NCBI GenBank assembly: GCA_002794735.1 | Contig: NBAZ01000001.1 | Coordinates: forward strand, 1,798,001 to 1,862,000 | DNA: 64,000 nucleotides | Source of the DNA: Pyrrhoderma lamaoense | Taxonomy: Eukaryota; Basidiomycota; Agaricomycetes; Hymenochaetales; Hymenochaetaceae | Direction of reading: 5' to 3' | In this document: piece after piece, positions 13,181 through 24,997 of the stretch | Layout: each line of letters begins with the position of its first letter | Position numbering within the stretch: the stretch's first letter is position 1 | Notes under the pieces: generated by a model | Database searches by the model: none | What the model saw: only the letters and a program-made list of their open reading frames with translations | What the model was told of the DNA's origin: nothing | Translations under genes and position numbers: made by a program

Positions 13181-14430
13181 TTAAGTAGCGTATATTTTTC
13201 CGGGTTGGAAGGAGAAGGATGCTATTTTCCCACTTTCCACACTCCGTATCATACCATTAATACACGGTCCCTTTGGAAGAAATTTGTTTGTGCCATCCGA
13301 TTCTAAGGCCTTTAAGAGATCTTCGAGGCTGAAATGATTCCAGTCGATGGTCTCGGGAATTAATGTGATATGGTGAGTGATGGGAGGCATCAAGTGAGCA
13401 TTTGGTATGATTCTTGGGGAGTTTCGAACGGTGCCGGGTAAGGATATAGATGCTGACGGTACAGAGGTACCGAGTCAGCACTTATCTGATCATCACTGCT
13501 TGGGGCACTTTTTTTCGTCAGAGGAATTAGACCCCAGTTTGTGAGTATGATAACTGGTCCAAAGTTTAATCGAATTTCTTGAAGTGCAAAGAGAATGCGA
13601 CTTATAGGATTGAATGCGTGTTTTTTACTAGTAGAAGTAGATCCACTGCTTTGTGTCTGCTGCTCAAGCGTGTACCTATCCATCCAGTAGAAAGAGCTAA
13701 TTGTGTCTATACAGAGTAAAGCGATTTCTTGAGAGGGCATGCGCTGCTTGTGGTACAAAGGTAATCGTAAGAGCGTCGCAACAACAGCTGTAGATGATTG
13801 AGGCCGAAATACATGGACTCTTTCTAAAGATTGTTTCACAAGTTCCTTGGTACGTCGGTCGAGCTCGTATCCTGATATGTAGTTGCGAAGTCTGTGCTCA
13901 ATATGTCCGGTCAGAAGAGACTCTAATATTAAAATATCCCAACGTCCATCATTATCTAGTAAAACAGCGGACTTTCCCCAACCTCCGATGTCTAGATTTA
14001 AAGGTGTATCCATGTTTGGAGCTGATATTAAGGTCACTCGAGGAAGAATGCATTTTAAAGTGAGTTGATATACAAGACTTGTTTTACCAGACGCCGCCGG
14101 TCCCTGTATTTCAATTACATCGCCTCGATTAAGTGGTATATCCGGAGAATCGTTCGAGGACATGTTTGACAAAAGGCCTTCATCAAGACTAGGTATCCCT
14201 GATGCTCCAGGAGGAGAATCTTAGGGAATGATTACGTTAATATCGATCAAGGATAACAGAGAAACAACCTTACTATGATAAAATATCGAATTTAGTAACT
14301 ATTAATCAATGAGAAATGTGTCAGCAAATTTCACTGACGAATATTTGGAGAATGGCTTTACTTGTGATGCGTTCTCAGTTTTAATTTCTTTCAACATTTC
14401 AGCTACATTCGGAGCCCTGTCGGAGAACAT
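13181..14430 (-). CDS. XRCC2-like Rad51 paralogue (DNA recombination repair)
   Basis: RecA-fold ATPase-like protein; XRCC2 in other eukaryotes works with Rad51 paralogues in homologous recombination in the nucleus. The core reads GDVIEIQGPAASGKTSLVYQ (Walker A), LKCILPRV, and IALLCIDTISSFYWMDR, which aligns with the XRCC2 Walker B region. The Walker A Lys and Thr are present. The first exon probably starts at 14430 (MFSDRAPNVAEMLKEI) and an intron of about 110 nt follows. The intron phase fits only if one G is missing near the donor at about 14335. A second missing base near 13392 splits off the C-terminus (PPITHHITLIPE to SFQPGKIYAT, stop 13181-13183). N-terminal boundary uncertain. It lies head to head with SLX9. 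Confidence 0.78.
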
Positions 14431-14599
14431 GGTGATAGTGATAGCCAAACAGGTAACGAATTGAAGACACAACTGCATGAAGTCAAATAGGAACAAACAT
14501 AACACAACAATGTAAATCTTATTTCCAAGACAAGACAAATTTCAATTTTATAAATTTCCGTGTCTTCCTCAGTTCTGGAATTACAACTCATATCTTATA

Positions 14600-15450
14600 A
14601 TGGTATGCTATGTTTATGTCTACAAGGGCTTCGGAATAATGTGGCAAATATACTTAACAGCCTAAGGAACGTAGAAGAAGAACAAATGGACACGATCAAT
14701 CTGTGCGTCTGAACAAGCGCCAGTTCACTATCAGCGAGAACATTGAACACGTAGAAGTAGGCGAACTTAAGAATGAATCGGTTGGTGGAACTTACCACAA
14801 CGATGAGACTCGAGCATCTTATACATTCCGACCTCAGGCAAACGACATACTTTCTGAATTTAATTCATATGAAAAAGAAAGGGTCAATCTTTCCAAGAAA
14901 GAAAAACAGCAAGCTAAACACGAAGCTTTTCTTCAACGTATGTCGTACTTGGTTACCTTTGAGTAAAGCTCGCTCAAGAAAGTGACATGATCTATCACTA
15001 GGATTGGAATCTGGACATGCACCGTACTCAAAGTCCCATGCTCGAAGATTAAAACGGCGAGAGAAAGAGAAGATAGCAAACGGCTTGCAAGATGTTGCTC
15101 TAGCCTTACCCACGCTTGACGATGAATTGCCAATGGACAACTCGGCCCAACCTCAGAAATCGGAATCAAGCAATGGCTCTGGTGTGAAATCTGTCCGAAA
15201 AGTCAGGCCAGGTTTAATTGGAGAGGGTAAAGGCATCCCCTTGTCCAATAAACAACGACAAAAAGTCCTGTGAGTCGCGTTGAATAGCTCATCGTGTAGT
15301 CCCTAATGCATCTCAATTAGCAAAACGGAGAGGTCCCGTCAACCCTTGTTACTAGCATCAAAGGAGTTTTCTGCGAATCCCTTCGCTGCTCTACGTATTC
15401 ATGCACAAAATACACTGATAAAGCACGAAAAAGATAAGCAACTTGACTGA
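14600..15450 (+). CDS. SLX9: Ribosome biogenesis protein SLX9
   Basis: Small nucleolar protein acting in pre-40S maturation and export. Exons: 14600-14602 (the ATG alone), 14661-14937, 15002-15269, 15321-15450. The spliced start reads M-PKERRRRTNGHDQSVRLNKR. No in-frame ATG occurs in exon 2, and the 58-nt intron 14603-14660 has GTATGC and AACAG borders. Family motifs follow: NLSKKEKQQAKHEAFL, then YSKSHARRLKRREKEKI (the Slx9 basic signature), then SNKQRQKVLKTERSRQPLLL and NPFAALRIHAQNTL at the C-terminus. Length of about 226 residues is typical. No frameshift. The upstream spacer of about 170 bp is shared with the XRCC2-like gene. Confidence 0.88.
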
Positions 15451-15716
15451 ATCTAAAATTTCTTCTGTACCTTCAAGTCCGTGAATGTATGTACTTAAGC
15501 TAAGCAGTGTATGTCTGACTATAATCCAAGCTTTTAAACAGACTTCTCATTATGCTAGTTATAACATATTCTCCACAATGAAAGATGAGCCAAGAGGCTT
15601 GTAAAGTTGAGTAAGTGGAGGTTCCAAAGATGATAGCATAGGGTATATCATATATAAAAACTACAAGATCATGCAAAAAAATCGTCAATATCGTGCACAC
15701 GAATAGAATCCTGTGC

Positions 15717-18263
15717 TCAAGTGTCCTCAGTCGCACTGTCCTCTTCTCTATGTGTACTCATCCCTGCACTCCAAACCGTACTCCCACTCCCACTTTCCCC
15801 ACTCTTCCTACTCTTCCTACTTCTTCCCTCACCTCGCTGCCGGCGACTCGGCAGATCTGTGAAACCGCCATTAGAACCCTTCGCTATCTCGGCACTTAGT
15901 GTTTTCTCCCGTTCATCAAGAGCGGCTAGGGTCGTCTCAGCCTCAGCTCGTTCGAGAGCTTCCGCCGTTAGGGATCCAGATTGAGCAGATGCTTGGGTAG
16001 GAGTGTTTAATGAATTATCAGATGGGTTTGATCTACTACGGAAAAACGAAAACCGTGATGTAATGGCAGTTTTGGGGCTAGTAGTTTCTATTTGTGGATT
16101 CGGTGAAGCCAATGTCGCATTTGCGAATGTCTTTGTTGAAGTGGCTGAAGGCGTAGGAGGCGCAGATGTCATCGGTTTATTGATACCCATGAGCTTCATC
16201 GTTGCATGTAGACGCTCACGCTCGCGTCTATCTTCATCATCTTCGGTCGTATCTAGCTTCCGAGCTGAGACGACAGAACTAGCGCCTGGACGTAAGCTCA
16301 AAGGTCGAAGGTTGGGATTGGGCTCAACTTTCTTTTCAGAAGAACCACCAAACATTGAAAACCCTTTCCAGTCAAAAGACATTGAGCGACGTTGAGCCCG
16401 AGTTGCTTTCTCTGCATTGGTGGTGAATTATCATTCGAAGGGGATACATTGGACTGATTGGGCTGTGCGGGTGGCTCAGAACTAGGGAATGCCAGGCCAA
16501 AGATAGCACTTTGTGGCCTAGGCTTTGCCTTGGAAATTCGTCTTTACTGGGCTTCTTTGCTATTTGTTTCTTAACTGGAGAAGGCGGTGGCTTTTCATAA
16601 TCTGCTGCAAGCACATGTTCAAATCCTTCCTGGGCGATAATACGGTCAATGATCTTCGACGCGTATAGGGACAAAGCTTTGTTTGCATCCTTGAGAGATT
16701 TGACCTCGTTGCGAAGGGCATCCAGGTCTCCGTTAGAGTCAGATTTAGCTTCTGATGCTTTCTTTTCAACGGCTTGACGTCCACGTTTGCCCTTTGCATT
16801 ACTCGATGACCGGTCACGGGTTGTAGGATCAGCACCACCGTCAATAATAGCCTGGTTCTCTGCACGACCTAGTTCGGCTGCTAAGTCCAGGCCTGGGCCA
16901 GCCACAGGTAGGTCTGCAAGAGATTCACCCTTCGGCGGAGGTGATGAATTTTTAATACGTCGGCCTCCACGACCTGTGCGACGTGATTTATCACGCTTCT
17001 CAGAAGACGATATCGAACCGGAGTCGTCCTGGACTAGAGTATCTTGTTCTGCCTCTTCTCCATAGACAGCAGAATCCATATCTTCTGCCAGTTCATCAAC
17101 AGGATCCAGAGGCGTCCTTGCGCCAAGAGAAGTATGGTCCTCCTTTTCGTACTCTTCGGTGTCATCATAATTATCTTCCTCATCACTAGAGGTTGCATCA
17201 ACTTCCTTCGCACTAACTGACTTAGAATGTCGAATTGACCGTTGAGCGTTTTCTCACGGAGGAGAATGTTGTAACTTTCATTCTCTTCCTGCAATTGATT
17301 ATTTACCCGCTTCAAATCAAGAAGCTGAGATGATAGGTGCTGAACGGTATTCTGAAGTGATGAATATGAAGTGGAAAGCGTTGATAATTCCAATCGCAGA
17401 GCAGTCATCTCCGCAGGTTCATCCTCATCATCAGATTCTGACTTTCCGGTACTAGTAACATCAAGTTTCGTGCCAAATTCTTCTGCTAAGGATCTGGTCC
17501 CGTCGTCATTTATCGTTTCAGCAAATGACTGGATGGACGGCTTTGGTAGTAGCTCAGCTACCTTACGAGCCTGGATAAGGGATTGGATACGAGACTTGAG
17601 ATGCTGTTCATTGTCATAAAATGACTGACGCTCCGCGTCAAACGTGGCTGTCTATGATTGATGATGGCGTTAGTATGGATACGGTCTATGACAAACTTAA
17701 GAGTTGATAAATACCTGTTCGTTGTATCGTCTTAGTATATCGCGCTTTTCTCTTTCTAGTTCTTGCACTTGGCCTCTAAGTCTGTCTACAAGTTCAAGGC
17801 GGGATACAGTTTCCTCTTCTATTCTCGCTTGATCGGCGTATAGCTCGGTTAATCGAGCCTCTGTGGTATTGAGTGCAGTACTTAAACTCATGTTCTCAGA
17901 CTTGAGTTCTGAGATATTCTGCTCTTTCGTTTGTATTCTAACAAGTAGCTAAGTAAACGGTTAGCCACAAAAGGAAGTAAAACAATGCCGTTAAATGAGA
18001 TGTACTTCTTCTTTTTCTTCCGTCTCCCTCTTCAAAGCAGCAGATAGTTCATCTCGGGCTAGTAGGCCATGCTCGTTGTTTTGTGCAGCCAGAGGAATAG
18101 GCCTAGACAACGACCCCCTGCGATTGAATCCACTGAGTGAAGCATTGACCTTTGGAGAAACAGCAGAACGAGCAGTTGCTCCGCGTGCAATTGAAGCAGC
18201 TGTTGGCCCTGCAAGAGAAGACGAGCGGCGCGAAGATGGCAACTTGGCGGCTGACGTCGCCAT
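15717..18263 (-). CDS. Large coiled-coil protein of unknown function
   Basis: The N-terminus is Ser/Ala-rich (MATSAAKLPSSRRSSSLAG). Long heptad-rich coiled coils follow (LLARDELSAALKRETEEKEE; ARLTELYADQARIEEE; LRGQVQELEREKRDILRRY; LSSQLLDLKRVNNQLQEEN). Then come an acidic stretch (ATSSDEEDNYDDTEEYEKED), a Ser/basic region (RTGRGGRRIKNSSPPP), and a short predicted helix ALSLYASKIIDRIIAQEGFE that looks conserved. The C-terminal tail is Ser/Thr/Arg-rich with MSFDWKGFSMFGG. Introns lie near 17943-18008 and 17655-17715. Three single-base losses interrupt it (about 17249, 16534, 16407), each in a homopolymer, and each repair restores sensible low-complexity protein. I do not recognise the family; a cytoskeletal or spindle-pole scaffold is possible but not shown. 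Confidence 0.6.
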
Positions 18264-19104
18264 TTTGCTGAAGGTTTTGGTATAAGATACGGGTGGTCGT
18301 GTAACCTTCTGATGACAGCGTGCGGAATGTTGCTAGCTGCTACGTGGTGTCAAGTTTAGACTAATAGTAGCGAAATGCCAAGTTTGCTTCTGTGGCCAGC
18401 GGCCGTCTCCTTTCCCGCCTGCAGTCTATAATAATACTTTACAGAGAAAGATTAGAAAAGCCTGCAAAAGTAAGCTCAAAACCGAGGAGTAAGCAGAAAA
18501 GACGGGGTTGGGTCTCTGGAGCTGATGCGAGACACGGTTAACAATGCTTCCGCGGAAGAAACGGTGGCTGTGAAAATTATATTCGTTGTTTGCCAATCAT
18601 CCGTGTATGTGTGTATGTATGTACATGTACATATCTATTATATATCCTGAGTGCACGTATACAGGCAAATTACAAAACAATGCAAGAAAAAGTAACGATG
18701 ATAGCTGTGTGGAATATTGAGAAGGAAAAAAAAGGGGGGAGGGGACAGTACATAGAATCTATATCATAATTTAGGCATTGCTATAGCTATTTAGACGGAT
18801 GATCGAAGATGTGTTGTACTTCACATGGCTTCAGAAGCCAGAAGCATGGTATTGATGACGACGGGTCTCTCTTCGGAATCAGTATGATGCTTTCCCACAA
18901 AGCTAAAGCATCACGAAACATGCGGTAAAAAAAAACGCCTTCATTCGGTGAGAAACGAGGCCCGTCTAATTCATGTAGATTGTTTCAAAACAATGGGATC
19001 ACTAGTTTCATGTTAGTGCTAACGCCAGAAATCAGTTATTAAATACCATAAGAAATAAGAAAACTTACCAGTTATTACTCTCCGTAAGTTAATCGTAGAT
19101 TTCA
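18264..19104. other. Intergenic: promoter of the coiled-coil gene
   Basis: AT-rich, no gene seen. It contains an alternating TGTATG/TACATG simple-sequence patch at about 18601-18652 and a short poly-A/G run at 18727-18743. Confidence 0.45.
18603..18652. repeat. TG/TATG-rich simple repeat
   Basis: Imperfect repeats of GTGTATGT and TACATG followed by TATTATATAT. Low complexity, no coding potential. Confidence 0.6.
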
Positions 19105-20702
19105 TCACGTGTGATGCTCGACATCTTGGGCATTTTCAACTTGATCCACCTCGATATCTTCCTCCATTAATTCAACGTCTTGAGACACGTTTCTTGATTT
19201 ATCAATTCCGACAAGGACAAATGCACCCAAAACAAGCAAGGCACCAATTAGCGCTTGGAAAGTAGCGGGTCTCAAAAGGATATAATCCCCAATGAGCGCA
19301 AGCGGAATAGTTAAACTGAGGCCAACAGTCACAAGAAGCGGCGTTGTCTTGAGCATAGCAATTACGTAGATATAATCGCTCAATAATGTGATGCACATCT
19401 GTAAATCCACTTAAAGTCAGTGGCTAGAACGCAATTAATGAGTTTAGTAGAAGGATTACATTGATCAACACAGCGACCCAGGCACTCCTTCCAGGTGGAA
19501 GGGCAAGCGTCTCGACCCCGGTGATATGTAACACTACCCCAACAGGCCAGAGGAGTAATACATTAAATAAACCAACAAATCCGAAGAATAATTGCATGTC
19601 TATCCTATGTTCCTCTTTAATCCTGACTTTCAATAAAGTAATATACAATGCATAGAATAAGGCGCTTAAAAGAGCCAGGCTATCGCCAAAAATATAAGAG
19701 TTCTTCAATGAACGTCCATCCACCGGACTCTCATTGGTTACAGATGCGGAATCTGACAGAGACACCAACAGGACACCGACAAAGCTACCGAGACGAGACA
19801 AGTAAGTTCAATTCAAATTATCGTTGAAAAGGGAATTACCTTAAGACTACACTTATGACCTTGGCAACTGTCAAAGACTCGACATGGAAAAATCGACCCA
19901 CTAAAAGAGTAAAGAATCCTGTGATTGTGTCAGAAACTGTACAGCTGCTAACAGAGATAAATCTCACCGCTAGTGCTCGAAAGAACAGTCGCACTGGCAA
20001 CACTAGTAAATTGTAAGCTGGCATTAACACTCCAGTTTGCGATAAACCAGAATATGCAGAATATGGAAGCAAGTCGAGCAGTCTCTTCTGTAGTCAACGG
20101 ATCAAGAGACTCTGAGATCTTGATGTCTTCGGGTGCGGGAGATGGAGAGCGGAAATTTGTGATTAAGGCTGATGTTGGTGCCTCAAGGGTCTCTACAGAG
20201 GCCACGGCTTCATAACCCCGACTAGTAAGATAGTTGAAGAAATTGAGTCAGTTTCCGAAATAGATATCAAACAGAGTATAATTGAGATTTGAGCACCGGT
20301 TGTTCTCATGCTCCACTTTACGTAGCACGAATGTCCGCAATAACCAAGGAAGGAGATAAAATGCAAATGAACTAGTGTTCAGATATGTTACCCTGGAGGC
20401 AGAGTCATTGATCTATAGTTGAGCGCGCGATAACCTATGACTCACAGAAATGGTTTCTCATATCCACCTTCAAACAGGTCCTTATGGATGATAATAGGGC
20501 GTCGGTCAATGCACGGCACCTACACTGTTATATGTGTCCGTATACGCACTTGAGTGATAAAGTTTCCCAGCGTCCACAAAACAACAACTACCAGCAAAAG
20601 AAAGATCCCTTGCAGCCTACGGCTATACAAAACCGATTGGCCTGAACACGATTCATTATATTTGCTGCAACGGCTAGTACATGGATCAGACTCCGAGTCC
20701 AT
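19105..20702 (-). CDS. SLC35F-type membrane carrier (drug/metabolite transporter superfamily)
   Basis: Polytopic membrane protein resembling yeast YML018C and animal SLC35F5, probably of vacuole or Golgi membrane; substrate unknown. The N-terminal exon (start 20702, MDSESDPCTSRCSKY) ends in a first membrane span RLQGIFLLLVVVVLWTLGN. Later exons give LNTSSFAFYLLPWLLRTFV, a loop with SPSPAPEDIKISESLDPLT, and IFCIFWFIANWSVNASLQF. FFTLLVGRFFHVESLTVAK, GDSLALLSALFYALYITLL and LFFGFVGLFNVLLLWPVGV follow. The last spans are LLSDYIYVIAMLKTTPLLV, LTIPLALIGDYILL and LIGALLVLGAFVLVG. An acidic tail ends EHHT before the stop at 19105-19107. About ten spans, as for the family. At least six exons; no frameshift noted. 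Confidence 0.78.
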
Positions 20703-21179
20703 GCTGTTGTGGCCGTACCCACAAGTGAACCGTGGAAGTTGAGCACAGTCGGAAGAGCAGGGGAGATGGACTTCTGTAACACCTATTTTTGGTATATTAG
20801 CGATATCACCCAATTCTGATCTAATACTTATAATTAAAACATGTGATCCAAAAGGATCTCAAGTTTCATGTATTATTAGTGCATCGCAACCTGGAGCATC
20901 AGAATGATAATGCAATTATATACGATTTGATAAGGATAGTATTTGACTACTACAAAAATAAGCTATGATACTTGATTAGGGAATTTCAGATTACATTAGT
21001 ACAATAAAATATTAGTTATATCATAATGTAGCCCACAGGGCAAAGAGAAAAATGATAGTGATACAAAAGAATGTTGTTTCAAAGATCCATCCGAGTCCTA
21101 AATGTGCATTCGAAGACGAATAATGATAAGAATAAATGAGGAAGAATGCAGTATTTAATGAGATAGTAATTGAGATATG
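20703..21179. other. Intergenic: carrier promoter
   Basis: About 480 bp of AT-rich sequence between two minus-strand genes. No gene, repeat or clear TATA box seen. Confidence 0.45.
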
Positions 21180-23086
21180 CTAATCCTCGCCGTAAATCTC
21201 ATCGAGTAAATCTTTGTACTTTTCTTCAACCGCTTTCCTGCGAATATTGCCCTTAGTCTGCACATTGACACAGGCCATCAGTTACAATACCGAAAGATCA
21301 ATAAGATGCTACTCACTACTGTCCGGGGCAAGGAATTTCTTTCAACAACAATGATGAAGTCTTCTTCAGTTATTTGCTCATGCAGGTACCTGCGCGAGTG
21401 AAATCCATGAGTACGTCGGAGTATTTCTGCTTTTAACCTTTCATGATTCATCTCAGTTGCGGGCTCGACAAACAACGCTGGTGATGGACGACCAGTTCCA
21501 ACAACAACACATTCATCAACTAGATCACCGCAAGTGGCGCGGATGTTCTCTTCTATGGCCCTTGTATCGCATCGGAGACTATTAAGACTTTTGATCCAAT
21601 CGTCATCTCGTCCGCGGGGAGATACTGTCCTTCGCGGACTTGTAAGAAGAGATCACCAGTATGGAAATGACCATCGGGCTTGCGGAGCGAAGGATGAGGG
21701 CAATCGGGGAGTCTCCGAGTATGACAAGTTCGAGAAGTTCACTATTAGCCGAAACATGATATCCTTCAAGGTTAGAAGCGGGACCAGCTGGGAAGAAACC
21801 GTATTTCACTCCCAAAAGCGGTTTCAGAAGTCGTGCCTCAACACCATGAGTTTTTTGAGAAAGCATCATGGCCCCGCATTCCGTGCTCCCAAACAGATTC
21901 TAGAGGCGTAAGATACTGATCAGAAACAATACAATGTCATAAGATAGTAACTTCTCGTACCACAAGATTAAGCTTATTCTGATAGGCAAATTCCTCATCT
22001 TCTTGGGGAGAGGAAGACCACTAGTTATAATAATGTCCATGCTTTGTAAATAAGCAAGAAGTTTGGGGTTTTGACGAGCATGACGAATATGAACACTAAG
22101 GAATGACGCAAACTGATGAAGCCGGTTTAAATCGCAGCGGAATATCATGTCCACGAGTTCTTCTGACGAAAAATTGATTTTTGTGGGCTTGATGGTGCAA
22201 GAACCGTGTTGGAGTGAGCCTATCAACACTATAAATTATTGTCAGTTAAGATTTTTTGCAACAATGATATAGCTTCAACTCACTGAATGATTGTGCTATG
22301 TGACACATGCTACCCCTGGTAACGAAGTAAGTCTCATGATATAAAACAGTAATTATGTGATAGGCAAACTTACATCCATGTGCTGACATCTTGTCTGTTA
22401 GCGTCCTTACCAGCAGGCCTGCTCGCCTCTCTAGATTTGAAGACAACGCTATCCACCCATCTTAATGTGCACGGGACGAGCTTTGGACTCCCCGATGTTG
22501 ACCCACTTGTATGGAAGATGAATACTAGATCGTCAGGACCCCAGGAAGGGAAAGAAGGTAAAGGCTCTTCTGCATGACTATCTAGCTCCGATAATGAAAG
22601 AGTACAGAGGACTTTGACGGAGGATCGGTGACGATGGTATCGAAACTTGGATCGTAAATTAAGGCCTTAGAATTGGCCTTTAACAGTAATTCATAAATAA
22701 CAGTTGGATTTGGTAAACGCAGACTGAAGAGCTGGGGAACAAAACCAGCCCTTGACATGCCGTAGATGGTTACCACATCGGAGTAATCCATACCGGCTAA
22801 CCTGCACACAATACAGAATATTAGCAACGCCGAAAGACTCTTTTTTAATCAGATACTAACCAAAGACCGACGACGGATCGGGAGGGACCCCCAAAGCTGA
22901 AAGCTTCTTGTTCCAATATTTGGCAGATAGCTCAACATCCCTTTGGAATCCTTTGAATGTAATTGGTATCCATGTTTCTATTGAACTGGAATAAGTCGAT
23001 GCTTGTGCGAGTTTAAAAGCTGGTTTATCAGTGTATTGCTCTGCAGCTTGTTCGAGAACACTAAGGTGGGATTGGAGAGGTCTCAT
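21180..23086 (-). CDS. Stand-alone AMP-binding (adenylation) enzyme, acyl-CoA synthetase-like
   Basis: Member of the ANL superfamily that activates a carboxylic acid with ATP. It starts MRPLQSHLSVLEQAAEQYT. Adenylation motifs in order: DYSDVVTIYGMSRAGFVPQL, the P-loop FHTSGSTSGSPKLVP, SMDIIITSGLPLP, LVNLFGSTECGAM, GHFHTGDLFLQV, GRDDDWIKSLNS, and the hinge/catalytic Lys region LPRTVTKGNIRRKAVEEKY. The last block is the expected C-terminal lobe with its Lys. Stop at 21180-21182. No carrier-protein, reductase or condensation domain follows, so it is not an NRPS module. Four single-base losses disturb frame (about 22597, 22005, 21706, 21612), all in homopolymers of three or more bases or in CC. 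Substrate unknown. Confidence 0.75.
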
Positions 23087-24997
23087 TAGCGAATGAGGAG
23101 TGATGGGTTTATTGAATTGTTAGGCAAGGATAAAACCCATACCAGTTTATATACAATCCTGAGGCGGAGTCAGTGTCAACGATGCTACGTCGATCTCGCG
23201 CTCAGGAGTAGTATAAGCTATCATGTTTGGGAATAGCCACCAATATCTAGCACGAGAGACAGATACAGAGTTCCATCTCGAGCCCACGGCTCAGGTCTGG
23301 CACCGAAGAGTTTTGCATCAGTGTTAACTTGCAATCATTTCTGAAAAACGACATCTGAATTTTTCGCCTGTTTCGTCGATAAAATAGTAAAACAAGACTC
23401 AAATCAAGAGTGATGATATCGTAAGTAGGGAAAAACGAGCCCGGAACCTGTGCAGTTTGAGAACTACGGGCGAGAGTTTAAAGCAAAACGTCGGATCCCG
23501 TTTTCTTGATCCAGGATCCCATGTTTTTCGGCATTGAATTAAATGGTATAATCAACTTGGGATTTCGCTAAGACGGGGCAACGAAGAGATGGTAGTCCAA
23601 AGATGACTCCTCCACCAGTGAGTCACCGTCCGGGGATGATGATAATGTGATAACGACAACGAGAGGTAAACTGGTCGAGGTTGAGAGTATATCGGAGTTC
23701 AAGTAAGCATCAACTCTGACTCCAAAAAAGGAAATTTATTACAACCACTGAAACATTGCCGTAGTAAATTCAAACTTTAGGCTGTGTTTCCTGTGTCTTG
23801 ATTCTGACTCGAACTCGACGTCTCGCTTCGTACCCTTAGCAATCTAGATGTCTAAGCACTTTAGCTTTGTCAGGTACACTTCCCCTTCTTTGATCGTATC
23901 TCGTATCTTGTCAAATTCTAACAGCCATTATTCTTCACCCACCAATCCTGTTGGCAACGTGACATAGAGTAGTGTGGCTACTTTTCTTTACATTTGTTAT
24001 TTTTCAAGTTTTTCTTCTAGTAATAATTGACCTTATCTGGTGCCAATAATTATTGGTAGTGTACTATGCATGCATAATCCTTTCCGATTGAAATTTATAA
24101 TCTTGAAGGAGTTGTAGTTATCGGACATTACGGGGCTGCGGGAGGGATTATGTACATTCAGCACAACCTGCAGTTATTTGAGAATGTTTCGTATCCATAT
24201 GCTTATGCAACTCGACAGGCTGAATTTCTGGACTCCTCGCCGCTGTTGGGGAAAAATCATGAATGAGCCACCACGGTAGCTTTGCCATGTCTTGATGCTG
24301 GTTTCCCGTGTTTGTTTCACGGCATTCGTAGCTCGGGTGATAGGCACAGCTGCTGGAGTAAAGAGATGAAGCCGTGACCGAATTGTTCGTACATCATGAT
24401 CTAGTTCCGCCAGATGACAGTTGTGTGTGTGTGCGTGTGTGTGTATGTATCCTTCAGGCAAGAAATCCGATGGGTTTCACTCTTTCTTTCTATCAACAAA
24501 AGATTAAAAGAATTGGGATAGACTATTTTTGGCTCCAATGGTGGTTTGAGAAGCAATTAACATGAACGATGGCCCTGAAAATTTTTTCCAATCTTTTCCT
24601 CTCTCTTTTTTTTCAATATTGAAAAAATAAGTAATGAAAAAATATGATTCAAGCCACGGACAAAACAGAGAGGATTCAGTGGAAGATGATCAAAAAGTGA
24701 CGTGGAATATGTGACAATCAAATTAAGCAAGCATGTCACGAGGTTTTGAGTGTTTACCGTTCCGACTTCTAACGGTGCAGCTCCGAGTGAGTTGAGTGAA
24801 CGCATCTCGTGTGCGACCTACTCAGCAGTCTGCACTGGACTGCATGAATGTTTTGGTCCCAAATCATTCTCTTTCTGTGAGTTGTGACTAGCCAAGGCTC
24901 CCATTTTCGGGTTTATTTTATTTTTTTGCAACTAAGAATTTCATCTAGTCCAAAGTGACCAGGGAACATCCCTTGACTTACGGCCTGGCTGCTGTCC
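23087..24997. other. Long intergenic region between divergent genes
   Basis: About 1.9 kb without a recognisable gene, between the start of the adenylation gene (-) and the start of the PPR gene (+). It holds a GT-rich microsatellite at 24421-24450 and AT-rich tracts. Small open frames here have no family signal. Confidence 0.45.
24421..24450. repeat. (GT)n microsatellite
   Basis: GT dinucleotide run of about 24 bases with one C interruption, then GTATGTAT. Confidence 0.85.

Noticed and set aside
16003..16395. Plus-strand open frame over the coiled-coil gene tail
   Set aside because: Low-complexity antisense of a Ser/Thr/Pro-rich tail, no start context or homology.
18603..18652. Possible functional regulatory repeat
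   Set aside because: Simple-sequence drift explains it; no link to a gene start.
21180..22620. Decayed NRPS-like gene
   Set aside because: Motifs after each frameshift remain perfectly conserved, which does not fit relaxed selection.
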